Origin: Lutimaribacter degradans
GTDB lineage: Bacteria; Pseudomonadota; Alphaproteobacteria; Rhodobacterales; Rhodobacteraceae
Assembly: GCF_023703375.1 (NCBI RefSeq)
Contig: NZ_JAMQGO010000015.1
Location: 1 to 56,821 of the forward strand
Length of the DNA: 56,821 nt
Reading direction: 5' to 3'
Made by a program: the position numbers and the translations under genes
Shown: positions 7,716 through 16,257 of the stretch, in pieces
How positions within the stretch are numbered: the stretch's first letter is position 1
Layout of the letters: every line of letters begins with the position of its first letter
Notes under the pieces: generated by a model
Told to the model about the DNA's origin: nothing
Seen by the model: the letters and a program-made list of their open reading frames with translations, nothing else
Databases searched by the model: none

Positions 7716-10361
7716 TCACTCTCTTTCGTCCAACACCTGACGTATCTTCGCGGCCAAGTGTTCGCGCCGATAGGGTTTGTTAAGCAGCTTGACGCCCGGG
7801 TCCAGGCGTCCCTGGTGGACGATAGAGTTTTCGGTGTAGCCTGATGTGAACAAAACCTTCAGGTTTGGTCGAAGCTGGCGCGCTGCTTCCGCGAGTTCCC
7901 GGCCGCCCATGCCGCCGGGCATCACCACGTCAGTGAACAGCAAATCGATTTGAGCCGTCTGGCCCAAGATGTCCATGGCCTCTGCGCCCGCGGATGCTTC
8001 AAGCACATTATAGCCCAGCGACTTAAGCTGTGCCGACACATAATCGCGCACAGCGCCGTCATCTTCGACCACCAGAATGGTTTCTGTTCCACCGGTGATC
8101 TTCCGACCGGAGTTGACGATCGCGACGTTTTCCTCCTCGGTCCGAGCCCGCGGGAAATACATCTTGATCGCGGTTCCTTCGTCCATCTCCGAATAGACCC
8201 GGATATGTCCGCCGGATTGCTTGACGAACCCGAAGACCATACTCAATCCCATCCCCGACCCCTTGCCCACCTCCTTGGTGGTGAAAAAGGGCTCGAACAC
8301 GCGTGCGAGCACGTCGGGCGGCATTCCAGTGCCAGTGTCAGTCACAATAATTACCACATACTGCCCCGGTCTGACATCCGGCTCCACGGCCACATAGTCA
8401 TCATCAAGCATGGCATTGGCCGTCTCGATGGTCAGACTGCCTCCGTCCGGCATGGCATCGCGGGCGTTCACCGCAAGATTGAGAAGCGCCGACTCGAGTT
8501 GCGACGCGTCTGCCTCGATCTTCCACAGGCCGCCTGACCGGACGATCTCGATATCGATGGTCTCGGGGAGCACTCGACGCAACAGCACGTCCATACTCTG
8601 GATCAATGGCGCGATGTCGAGGATCTTGGGATCCAAGGCTTGTTTGCGTGAGAAGGCAAGCAGGCGGTTGGTAAGGTCCGCACCGCGATCGGCTGCGTCC
8701 AGAGACATCCTGGCCAGTCTTTGCAGGTGCGGCATATCTCTCAGCTTTTCTTCCAAGATCTCTGCATTGCCCATAATGATCGTCAGCAAATTGTTGAAAT
8801 CATGCGCGACACCGCCGGTCAGGTGGCCAACCGCCTCCATTTTCTGGGCCTGGCGCAGACTCTCTTCGAGCTTCTCCCGTTCGGTTACGTCGGTGATCGA
8901 TCCAAGAGCACGGATGACGTTACCGTGTTCATCACGAGTGGCAAAGGCGTGATCCTCGATAAGCACCCATGTGCCGTCGGGCCGTTTTACGCGATACCTC
9001 TCGTGCAATTCTGAAATTTCTCCCGAAAGGAACTTGCGCCAAGCCGTGTCGTAATTTTCAAGGTCATTTTTATGCACACGGTCACGCCAAGCTGCGTGAA
9101 ATGACTCGGTTTCGTCCGGGTCAAAGCCCGTGATTTCGGCAAATCCGTCGCTCCACCATTGGGTGTCTGTTGTCAAATCCCAGTCGCCAATGGCACTGCC
9201 GGTGGATTTTGCGACCATACGGAAGCGCTCCTCGTTGGCGCGTAGGGCTTCCTCTACCTGCTTTCGCGCTGTGAAGTCCCGCTCGACAGCAATCCAGTGC
9301 GTGATCTGGCCGTCTTCGTTACGAAGCGGATGAATACTCAGGTCCTTCCAGAACGCCGCCCCGTCCTTGCGATAATTCAGGATTTCTGTCTCGATCCCCT
9401 CACCGCGCTCAAGCGCTGTGCGGATACGGGCCCGCGTCGCGCGGCTAGTCCCCGGCCCCTGCTGCAACCGGGGAGTCTGCCCGATCGCTTCTTCGCGGGT
9501 GTAACCCGTGGCCCGTTCGAATGCGTCGTTGACATAGACGATGCGCGGACCTTCGGGGGGCTCTATCGAAGCATCGGTAATGATCAGAACATCGCTTTGC
9601 TGGTCAACCGCGGCTTCGAGCAGCCGCAGCTGCATGTTCCGGGCGCGCTGCCGGGTGACGTCCCGGAAGTACACCGCGAGCCCTGCGGGGGTGGGATCGG
9701 CATTGACTTCGAACCACTTCTCAAGCGGGGAGAAGTACGCCTCGAAACGGACAGCACATCCTTCGGCAACCGCACGTTGGTAGTTCTCTTCGAACCCGCT
9801 ACCGACAGCTTCCGGGAATTCCTGCCAGACGGACTTGCCTAGGAGGTTCTGTCGCGTTCTTTGCAGAAGTTCCTCAGCAGTGGAGTTGATGAACGCAAAT
9901 TGCCAATTTTCATCCAGAAGGAAAAAAGCATCATGCATCCCTTCCAATGTGCTCCGTAGCCGGGCAGACAGGGTATCGGCCAGTGCTTCGACCTGGGTGA
10001 TCTGCGTGAGGTCGCAAATACTCGCGACGATCGCCTCAGCCCCTTCAAAGGTAACTTTGCTCCAGGTGAAGGATACGGTGCGATGTTCGCCTGACCGAGT
10101 AATGATGGTCCAGGCTCCAGCATCGGCCTGCGTTCCATCGAAACGGCGAACTTGTTCGACGATCCTCGCCCGGTCGGCTTCGGGGCGCAGATCGGCGATG
10201 GTCATTTCCTGTAATGTCCGCGCGTCATAGCCGATCCAGCTTTGCGCTGCCGCGTTCGCGCTCAAGATACGAAGCGTCTCCGTCGAAAACATCCAAACCG
10301 GCAGCGACAGATGATCATAGGCTTTGAAAGCCGCTCGAGACAGTGTCGGAAATTTGGTCAT
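7716..10361 (-). CDS. Soluble hybrid histidine kinase with four PAS domains and a C-terminal receiver
   Basis: The protein has 881 residues and no membrane segment, so it should sense in the cytoplasm. Order: PAS1 about 10-120, PAS2 about 130-250, PAS3 about 255-370, PAS4 about 375-500, HisKA with H520 in GGVAHDFNN, HATPase with NLAVNARDAM, DTGTGM and GKGSGMGLSM, then a receiver with D811 in LLFTDVVMPGG. From PAS2 to the end it parallels the membrane kinase at 2681-5710 closely, sharing EFPEAVG, PLEKWFEV, GLAVYFRD, FTSGYTEN and VHQGRLDPGV, so the pair arose by duplication. PAS3 is LOV-like but has TPRLQQG in place of the Cys motif. The start ATG 10361 is preceded by GGGG. No HPt gene is visible. 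Confidence 0.9.
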   Translation of the reverse strand: MTKFPTLSRAAFKAYDHLSLPVWMFSTETLRILSANAAAQSWIGYDARTLQEMTIADLRPEADRARIVEQVRRFDGTQADAGAWTIITRSGEHRTVSFTWSKVTFEGAEAIVASICDLTQITQVEALADTLSARLRSTLEGMHDAFFLLDENWQFAFINSTAEELLQRTRQNLLGKSVWQEFPEAVGSGFEENYQRAVAEGCAVRFEAYFSPLEKWFEVNADPTPAGLAVYFRDVTRQRARNMQLRLLEAAVDQQSDVLIITDASIEPPEGPRIVYVNDAFERATGYTREEAIGQTPRLQQGPGTSRATRARIRTALERGEGIETEILNYRKDGAAFWKDLSIHPLRNEDGQITHWIAVERDFTARKQVEEALRANEERFRMVAKSTGSAIGDWDLTTDTQWWSDGFAEITGFDPDETESFHAAWRDRVHKNDLENYDTAWRKFLSGEISELHERYRVKRPDGTWVLIEDHAFATRDEHGNVIRALGSITDVTEREKLEESLRQAQKMEAVGHLTGGVAHDFNNLLTIIMGNAEILEEKLRDMPHLQRLARMSLDAADRGADLTNRLLAFSRKQALDPKILDIAPLIQSMDVLLRRVLPETIDIEIVRSGGLWKIEADASQLESALLNLAVNARDAMPDGGSLTIETANAMLDDDYVAVEPDVRPGQYVVIIVTDTGTGMPPDVLARVFEPFFTTKEVGKGSGMGLSMVFGFVKQSGGHIRVYSEMDEGTAIKMYFPRARTEEENVAIVNSGRKITGGTETILVVEDDGAVRDYVSAQLKSLGYNVLEASAGAEAMDILGQTAQIDLLFTDVVMPGGMGGRELAEAARQLRPNLKVLFTSGYTENSIVHQGRLDPGVKLLNKPYRREHLAAKIRQVLDERE

Positions 10362-10558
10362 GACAACCCCGCGTCGCCCGATGACGACCCTTTCTCATTC
10401 GATATATTGACAAAAATCGCCACATGCAAATTTGTTCAACCGAGGGCGCGACGCAAGATAGAGGTGCCCGGCACGCGATGTCAGCCGACGTGACGTGCGG
10501 CCAGCGGGAGCCATCAATCAGGTGTTCCCTGGCTAGTTTCCACCCCTTGTCAGAGAGT

Positions 10559-10903
10559 TTAGGGGACGGTTCTTTCAAAATTCCGATGCGCATTGCCCTG
10601 CACGGTTCGCGGGGTCAGAGCCAGCAGCTTCTGCCTGATGAGCCACTCCCGGCTCCGCACGAACTCGGGCAGCATTTTCGTGGTCCAGAGGTCAGCTTCA
10701 TCCTCGATCAGGTGGCCGCCGCGATAGGCCGCATTCCGGCTTGTGATCCAGGCCTCGAAGGGCATGCCCTCTTTCTCTAGGTTTTCCTGGGAAGGCAACA
10801 GCTGCAGATTACCCAGCCTTTTCACCGCGGCCGCGATTTCTCGTGCCCGGTGCTCGGGTAGATCAATACACGGACGTTCCGAAAACGCCGCGTGCAGCAC
10901 CAA
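10559..10903 (-). pseudogene. C-terminal fragment resembling DUF262/DUF1524 (GmrSD-type) restriction proteins
   Basis: This 114-residue frame contains EIAAAVKRLGNLQLLPSQEN followed by LEKEGMPFEAWITSR and a tail with LPEFVRSREWLIRQKLLAL. That pattern is typical of the C-terminus of DUF1524 proteins, in which IGNLTLL-type sequence follows the HNH-like motif. The DUF262 N-terminal part and the nuclease motif are missing, and nothing upstream continues the frame convincingly. It is probably a relic of a type IV-like restriction gene. The remaining gap (10904-11114) shows no gene. Confidence 0.45.
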
Positions 10904-11114
10904 AACGCTGCCGCCAAAACTGAAACGGAAATCGAACCAGCACCACCGTTACGATACTGCCTCAGCGTTCCGAAAAATTCTGGCGACGGACACGAGACCG
11001 ATTTTGCTCACTCCAGAGGCCCTGATCCAAGGCAAGTTAAAGCTCGGCTTCATGAAATCGATCCCTGTCACCCGGACACCCACGGCGCCATGAATAGGGT
11101 TCGCCCCAAGGGTG

Positions 11115-12086
11115 TCAGCGTGATCTGATGCGGCGTGTTCTGCGCCGCCTCGGGCGCATACCGGCGCGATTGTTCGGGGCTTGCTCACGCCAGAACACAT
11201 ACAGTCCGGAGGTCAGGATGATCGTGATGCCTGCCCAGGTCGGGCCGTCCGGGATATCTGCAAACACCACGTAGCCTGCAACCGTTGCCCCGATGATCTC
11301 GAGATACTGGAACGGGGCGAGCAAACCTGCCTCTGCCTGGCGGAACGCTTCGGCAATCAGGATGAAGCTGGCGGCGGCAAGGCCGCCAGATGCAATGATT
11401 GCCCCCCAAACCCAGCCTGGCAGGCTGGTGTACGAAGGCTCCAGATGTCCTGTCGCTCCCAGCCCCAAGGAAATCAAGATCAGACCAAGGCCGGCATAGA
11501 ACGTGGCGCCACACTGGACAGTCAGGCTCGACCGGGAACCTGACGCCTTGCGCAGGACAATCATGTTCAGCGCATAGCAAAAGGCTGCCAGAAGCGGCAG
11601 AAAGGCCATCGGCCCCAACTCGCCGCCGGGGCGAATGATGATCAGGACGCCGAGCAATCCGAACACGACAGCGATCATGCGCCGCGCGCCGACCTTTTCG
11701 CCAAGAAGCGGGCCGACGAGGGCCGTCAGGATCAGCGGCTCCGCGAAGAAGATCGCGATGGCCGTGGCGATCGGCATGACCGAGAACGCCCAGATCAGGC
11801 TGATTAGTGTCACCATAACCAGCGCGCCGGAAAGTGCGACGACCGGCGATAACATCGGTCCGCGCAGGCGGTTGCGCATCACGATAGCAATCGGGAGCAG
11901 GCACAGACCCTGCGCCACGAGGCGCGCCGTTGCCACCTCTACGGCGGAAAGATGGGCCGTCAGCAGCTTGGACAGCGTGTCACCGATCGGAAGCAGTAGC
12001 ATCGCGACAGTCATGCACATCATGCCGACGACGGAGCTGTTCTCGAAAAGCGCGCCGCGGCGCGGCGATGTCGGGACGAATGTCAT
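11115..12086 (-). CDS. DMT-superfamily (EamA) transporter
   Basis: The protein has 323 residues and about ten hydrophobic segments in two EamA repeats. Features include AVEVATARLVAQGLCLLP, the AIAIFFAEPLILTAL loop and GLLGVLIIIRPG, a hallmark of RhaT/EamA exporters, with the second repeat ending in GPTWAGITIILTSGLYVFWRE. The short Arg-rich C-terminus is cytoplasmic. I chose ATG 12086 because GGAG lies 8 bases upstream; ATG 12092 is too close to it and a more distant upstream start would give an unlikely N-terminus. Such proteins export small metabolites or amino acids; no neighbour points to the substrate. Two other EamA proteins lie at 15191 and 23035. Confidence 0.85.
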   Translation of the reverse strand: MTFVPTSPRRGALFENSSVVGMMCMTVAMLLLPIGDTLSKLLTAHLSAVEVATARLVAQGLCLLPIAIVMRNRLRGPMLSPVVALSGALVMVTLISLIWAFSVMPIATAIAIFFAEPLILTALVGPLLGEKVGARRMIAVVFGLLGVLIIIRPGGELGPMAFLPLLAAFCYALNMIVLRKASGSRSSLTVQCGATFYAGLGLILISLGLGATGHLEPSYTSLPGWVWGAIIASGGLAAASFILIAEAFRQAEAGLLAPFQYLEIIGATVAGYVVFADIPDGPTWAGITIILTSGLYVFWREQAPNNRAGMRPRRRRTRRIRSR

Positions 12087-12365
12087 GGTCATCACTCCAT
12101 ATTCCAACGGCCCGAACGGCTTCGGGCGAGTGATGTCCGGGCGTTCAGGACACGGTTCAGGATTTGGGGTAAATGCGTATGTGAAAGCGACGCCATCGCA
12201 GAACGCATTGGACGGCAGATAAGGCCTCGGGGCGTCATGGGTCAAGGGGCTGACCGAGCCGGCTGTCCGAAAACTGAATGACATGACCACGCAGGCTTTT
12301 TGCAACCATCGGGCGCAGGCTGCGGATGGCGGAATTTCTCAGCTCGCGTCCTTTTGTGCTTTGAT

Positions 12366-12826
12366 TTAAGCTGACCTTGGCGCCCATTTCTTCGCAAGGC
12401 GGTCAAGGCGTGCGATGATGCTGTAGGTCGCGGTATCTTTGGCATCGAAGGCCCCACCAGACCAGTGGATCATGTCCGCTTGTTGCCCTTGATCAAGCTC
12501 GGCGAGGACTTCGAGACACTCATGGTAACCCCACGCGCGAAGACTTCCTGCGCTTCGAGCGGGTGAACCGTGAGATTCTTGACGACGAGATGCTCGATAT
12601 GATGCGCAATATTCCAGCGCATGTCGTCTACAGCGCGTTCTCGAAGGCATTCTTTCAGGGCATAGTCAGGATGTTTCAGCAAGACAACGAGATGCGCAGT
12701 GCGGTTATGACCGACAAGGGCGCACGAGAGCAAACTACGCGGCATTTCTTCAAAAGGGCGCAACGGCAAGCGCCGGAGGGGTGACATGGGGATCAGCAAC
12801 ACGCGCGCGGCTTCTTCGCGGTGCAT
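12366..12826 (-). pseudogene. Frameshifted gene of unknown function
   Basis: Two minus-strand frames join into one plausible protein. The first contains HLVVLLKHPDYALKECLRER and AHHIEHLVVKNLTVHPLEAQ; the second continues GYHECLEVLAELDQGQQADM and ends at 12366 with RLDRLAKKWAPRSA. They meet at a C-run on the plus strand (12539-12542). One extra base there would give an uninterrupted FARGGYHECLEV. So either a single-base deletion inactivated the gene or the run was miscalled. I do not recognise the family. The start is uncertain (12826 or 12787). It ends just upstream of the tRNA-Met gene. Confidence 0.4.
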
Positions 12827-12895
12827 ACTTGAGAACAACGATATCAGGAGCCCCCAACAAGATCCGGCGCCTGTAAACGTCAATATCGAGAAAAA

Positions 12896-12972
12896 TGGTA
12901 GCGGAGGAGGGACTTGAACCCCCGACACGCGGATTATGATTCCGCTGCTCTAACCACCTGAGCTACTCCGCC
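12896..12972 (-). tRNA. tRNA-Met (CAT), elongator
   Basis: The minus strand folds as a complete cloverleaf: acceptor GGCGGAG/CTCCGCT, D-arm AGCTCAGGTGGTTAGAGC, anticodon stem GCGGA/TCCGC with loop ATCATAA (anticodon CAT), T-arm GTTCAAG context and an encoded CCA. It lacks the mismatched 1-72 pair and three G-C pairs typical of the initiator. A tRNA-Ile2 (CAT read as lysidine) cannot be fully excluded without comparing identity elements. Confidence 0.9.
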
Positions 12973-13058
12973 ACTGGGTGACGCGGGATTTATGGGAAGG
13001 CGCCCGCGCGGTCAAGCCGGAAATCGCGCTTTTTCGATGCTTTGCGCGCGCGGGGCCT

Positions 13059-14021
13059 TCAGCCCTCGCGCCACTCGAAAAAGCCTGGCCCCGCCTCGTC
13101 CAGAAGATCCTGGGCCATGGCCTCTGCCAGCGCCACGCCATCGGAAATGGGCGCGCTGCGGTCTGCTCCGAGCCGCTCGGACCCGTCGGGGCGTAGTACT
13201 TCACCGCGCAGGCGCAGGGTGTTTCCATCCAGCTCGGCCAGGCCCGCGATCGGGGTGTCACACGACCCGTCCAGCGCAGCCAGAAACGCGCGCTCGGCGG
13301 CCAGCCGCTGGCCGGTTTGCCCGTCATGGATCGCTTCGAGCATGGCCGCGGCATCCAGGTCGTCGCTGCGCCGCTCGATTCCGATTGCTCCTTGCGCGAT
13401 GGCGGGCAACATATCTTCGGGCGCGATGGCTGCACGCGCGACATCGGCCATGCCAAGCCGATTCAGCCCAGCCATCGCCAGGAATGTCGCCTGCGCCACG
13501 CCATCATTCAGCTTTTTCATGCGGGTCTGCACATTTCCGCGGAACTCGACCACCTTGAGGTGCGGAAACCTGTTCAGGATCTGCGCCCTGCGCCGCAACG
13601 AGGACGAGCCGACAACCGCACCTTCGGGAAGGCCATGCAGCCCATCGGCCGTGACACTGACAAAAGCATCGCGCGTATCCTCACGCGGGAGGTAGCAATC
13701 CAGCATCAGCCCCGGCGGCTGTTCGGTGGGCATGTCTTTCATCGAATGTACGGCGATATCGATGCGCCCCTCGATCATCGCGTCTTCGATTTCCTTGGTG
13801 AACAGGCCCTTGTTGCCAATCTCTTTCAGCGGGCGGTCGGCATCGATCATGGCGCGGTTGTCGCCAGTTGTCTTGATCACCACGATCTCGAACGCTTCGT
13901 CGGGCAGTGAAAAGGCCCGCATCAGGCGATCACGGGTCTCGTGGGCCTGCGCAAGGGCAAGGGGCGATCCGCGGGTGCCGATCTTGAGAGGAGAGGCGGG
14001 GCTGGGCAATTGCGTTGTCAT
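13059..14021 (-). CDS. hemC: Hydroxymethylbilane synthase (porphobilinogen deaminase)
   Basis: HemC joins four porphobilinogen units into the linear tetrapyrrole hydroxymethylbilane, a cytoplasmic step of heme synthesis. The 320-residue protein shows KIGTRGSPLALAQA, DKGLFTKEIEDAMI-type sequence (here NKGLFTKEIEDAM), AVHSMKDMPTE, SSLRRRAQ and the dipyrromethane-cofactor Cys in DGSCDTPIAGLAEL. Length fits the family. ATG 14021 matches the usual start; no strong Shine-Dalgarno is visible, and an upstream ATG at 14075 would add an atypical extension. It diverges from hemE, which acts two steps later, so the 101-base gap probably holds promoters for both. Confidence 0.95.
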   Translation of the reverse strand: MTTQLPSPASPLKIGTRGSPLALAQAHETRDRLMRAFSLPDEAFEIVVIKTTGDNRAMIDADRPLKEIGNKGLFTKEIEDAMIEGRIDIAVHSMKDMPTEQPPGLMLDCYLPREDTRDAFVSVTADGLHGLPEGAVVGSSSLRRRAQILNRFPHLKVVEFRGNVQTRMKKLNDGVAQATFLAMAGLNRLGMADVARAAIAPEDMLPAIAQGAIGIERRSDDLDAAAMLEAIHDGQTGQRLAAERAFLAALDGSCDTPIAGLAELDGNTLRLRGEVLRPDGSERLGADRSAPISDGVALAEAMAQDLLDEAGPGFFEWREG

Positions 14022-14122
14022 GGCGAAAGGATTAGCCGTGTCACACTGTCCTGACAAGCGCCCCGCGCTTGACAATGTGTCGCCGTGAGGGGACGAACAG
14101 TGTCAACAAGGAAGGACAGCCC

Positions 14123-15154
14123 ATGCCAGACAAGACGATCCTCAAGGCCCTTGCCGGTGAAACCCAGGAAACGCCGCCAATCTGGATGATGCGCCAGGCC
14201 GGGCGCTACCTGCCCGAATACCGCGCGACACGCGCGCAGGCGGGCGACTTCCTTTCGCTTTGCTACAACCCCGAACTGGCCGCCGAGGTGACGCTGCAAC
14301 CCATTCGCCGCTACGGGTTTGACGCGGCGATCCTTTTTGCCGACATCCTGCTGATCGGGCAGGCGCTGGGCTCGAAGCTGTGGTTTGCCCAGGGCGAGGG
14401 GCCGCGCATGTCCACCGTGACCGACGCGGCAGGGGTTGCCGGTTTGCGGCCCGCGTCCGAAGTTCACGAAACACTGTCGCCCATTTACGAAACGCTGCGC
14501 ATCCTGTCGCGGGAATTGCCGCGCCAAACCACGCTGATCGGCTTTGCCGGCGCGCCCTGGACGGTTGCCACGTACATGATCGGTGGAAAAGGCAAGGATG
14601 AACAGGCTGCAGCGCATGCTTTCAAGGCGGCGGACCGGGCGGCCTTTTCACTGCTGCTCGACCGGATCGCCGAGGCAACGGTGGAATACCTGTCCGCACA
14701 GATCGATGCTGGCGCCGAAGTGGTAAAGATTTTCGACAGCTGGGCCGGAAGCCTGAAGGGCCAGGATTTCGCCGATTTCTGCGAAGCCCCGATTGCCCGC
14801 ATTATCCAAGATCTCAAGGCCCGCCACCCGGCCACCCCCATCATTGCCTTCCCGCGCGAGGCCGGGGACCGTTATATCGGGTTTCACAAGCGCACGGGTG
14901 CCGACTGCGTGGCCGTGGATGACAGCGTGACACCGGAATGGATAGCCAAGAACGTGCAACCCGATGGGTGCGTGCAGGGCAACCTGAAATCGTCGCACAT
15001 GGTGACAGGCGACCAGGCGCTGGTGGACGAGACACGCCACATCGTCGAGACGCTGAAGGGCGGGCCCCACATCTTCAACCTGGGTCATGGGATCACGCCG
15101 GATGCCGACCCCGACAACGTGCAACTGATGATCGACACGATACGCGGCGCCTGA
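14123..15154 (+). CDS. hemE: Uroporphyrinogen decarboxylase
   Basis: HemE decarboxylates the four acetate side chains of uroporphyrinogen III to coproporphyrinogen III. The 343-residue protein begins with the family signature [17 protein letters not shown], holding substrate-binding Arg residues, followed by [20 protein letters not shown] sequence ([13 protein letters not shown]), FDSWAG and GNLK near the C-terminus. GGAAGGA lies before ATG 14123; a longer frame begins at 14069 but lacks such a site. It is divergent from hemC. A TTGACA at 14069-14074 could be its -35 element. Confidence 0.96.
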   Translation: MPDKTILKALAGETQETPPIWMMRQAGRYLPEYRATRAQAGDFLSLCYNPELAAEVTLQPIRRYGFDAAILFADILLIGQALGSKLWFAQGEGPRMSTVTDAAGVAGLRPASEVHETLSPIYETLRILSRELPRQTTLIGFAGAPWTVATYMIGGKGKDEQAAAHAFKAADRAAFSLLLDRIAEATVEYLSAQIDAGAEVVKIFDSWAGSLKGQDFADFCEAPIARIIQDLKARHPATPIIAFPREAGDRYIGFHKRTGADCVAVDDSVTPEWIAKNVQPDGCVQGNLKSSHMVTGDQALVDETRHIVETLKGGPHIFNLGHGITPDADPDNVQLMIDTIRGA

Positions 15155-15165
15155 GCCGAGGGAGC

Positions 15166-15183
15166 GGCGGGCAAATGCCCGCC
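15166..15183. repeat. Hairpin GGCGGGC-AAAT-GCCCGCC between convergent genes
   Basis: A perfect 7-bp stem with an AAAT loop lies between the ends of hemE and the EamA gene. No T-run follows on either strand. It may act as a weak bidirectional terminator or be one copy of a short dispersed intergenic repeat; a genome count would decide. Confidence 0.45.
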
Positions 15184-15190
15184 CTACCCG

Positions 15191-16090
15191 TTATGCCGTG
15201 CGGCCCGCGCGGTTGACCAGCCACACGCCGGTTACGCAAACGGCCATGCCGGCCATGGCCATTGGCGTCATGATTTCGCCCAGGATTGCCCAGGCCAACA
15301 GCATGGCCAGCGGCGGCACCAGGTACATCAGCGACGAGATGCGCGTGGCATCACCGCGCTGCACCAGGCCGACATACAGGCTGATCGAAACGATGGAATT
15401 GGCCAGCACCAGGTAGGCCAGCGATATGAACAGGTCGCCCGTCCAATTGACCGAGCCCAGCCCGAACGACAGCGCGATGGGCGCCATCACCACGAACCCG
15501 ACGGCGTATTGCACGATGCCACCTATCACCGGGTCGGTGCGCCGTCCGTGCCATTTCTCGAACAGGGTGGCAAAGGTGATCGCCAGGAGCGCAGCAATGG
15601 CAAAGGGAACGGCCACCCAGGGGCTGGGCCCGATGGTCTTGCCCCCCAGAATAACGATCAGCACGCCCAGAAGACCCAGAACCAGCCCCGACCAGAGCCG
15701 CCGCGAGCCACGGCTTGCCCCCACCATCGGCGCAAGAGCGGCAACCAGTATGGGCTGCAATGCCATTATAAGGGCCGTGGTGCCGGCGTTCATGCCGTTC
15801 TGCATGGCCACGTAGGCGCCCCCGAAATAGAGGCACTGGATCATGAATCCGGACAGCGCAATAACGCCCCAATGCCGCCCACCGCGCGGCCATTGCGGGC
15901 GATAGAACAAAAGAAGCGGCAACAGCACCAGAACCGCCAACCCGTAACGCAGCGCCAAAAGCGTCATCGGGCGGATATGTGGCAACCCCAGCTTGGCAAA
16001 ACTGTAGCCGCCCGCCCAGAACAGCACGAAGATTACCGGCGCCAGGCGCCATAAAAGGCTGTCATCGTTCGGTGTGGTCACGTTGGTCAT
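15191..16090 (-). CDS. DMT-superfamily (EamA) transporter
   Basis: The protein has 299 residues and about ten transmembrane segments in two EamA repeats. Visible hallmarks are WAGGYSFAKLGLPHIRPMTL, LRYGLAVLVLLPLLLFYRP and LVLGLLGVLIVILGGKTIG, with a second repeat ending WAILGEIMTPMAMAGMAVCV. ATG 16090 gives the normal N-terminus. It diverges from a LysR regulator across 167 bases, a common arrangement in which the regulator controls the exporter. Substrate is not predictable; family members export amino acids, purines or other small metabolites. Confidence 0.87.
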   Translation of the reverse strand: MTNVTTPNDDSLLWRLAPVIFVLFWAGGYSFAKLGLPHIRPMTLLALRYGLAVLVLLPLLLFYRPQWPRGGRHWGVIALSGFMIQCLYFGGAYVAMQNGMNAGTTALIMALQPILVAALAPMVGASRGSRRLWSGLVLGLLGVLIVILGGKTIGPSPWVAVPFAIAALLAITFATLFEKWHGRRTDPVIGGIVQYAVGFVVMAPIALSFGLGSVNWTGDLFISLAYLVLANSIVSISLYVGLVQRGDATRISSLMYLVPPLAMLLAWAILGEIMTPMAMAGMAVCVTGVWLVNRAGRTA

Positions 16091-16257
16091 GGGGCCAGTT
16101 ACGCCGATGCGTCGCGACGCCGCAATGCGCAATTTAACGTTTCCCTGCCATTAACGATACTTGAAAAACCCTCTTATTGTCGGGCGAATGCCACGCTGCT
16201 GCCAGATTTCGGCGCGACACCGTTTGTTGACGAAACGAGGTATCGAGGTATCGAAGC

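Noticed and set aside
16236..16251. Tandem CGAGGTAT repeats before the LysR start as a regulatory array
   Set aside because: Only two copies, overlapping the ribosome binding site; likely a small local duplication.
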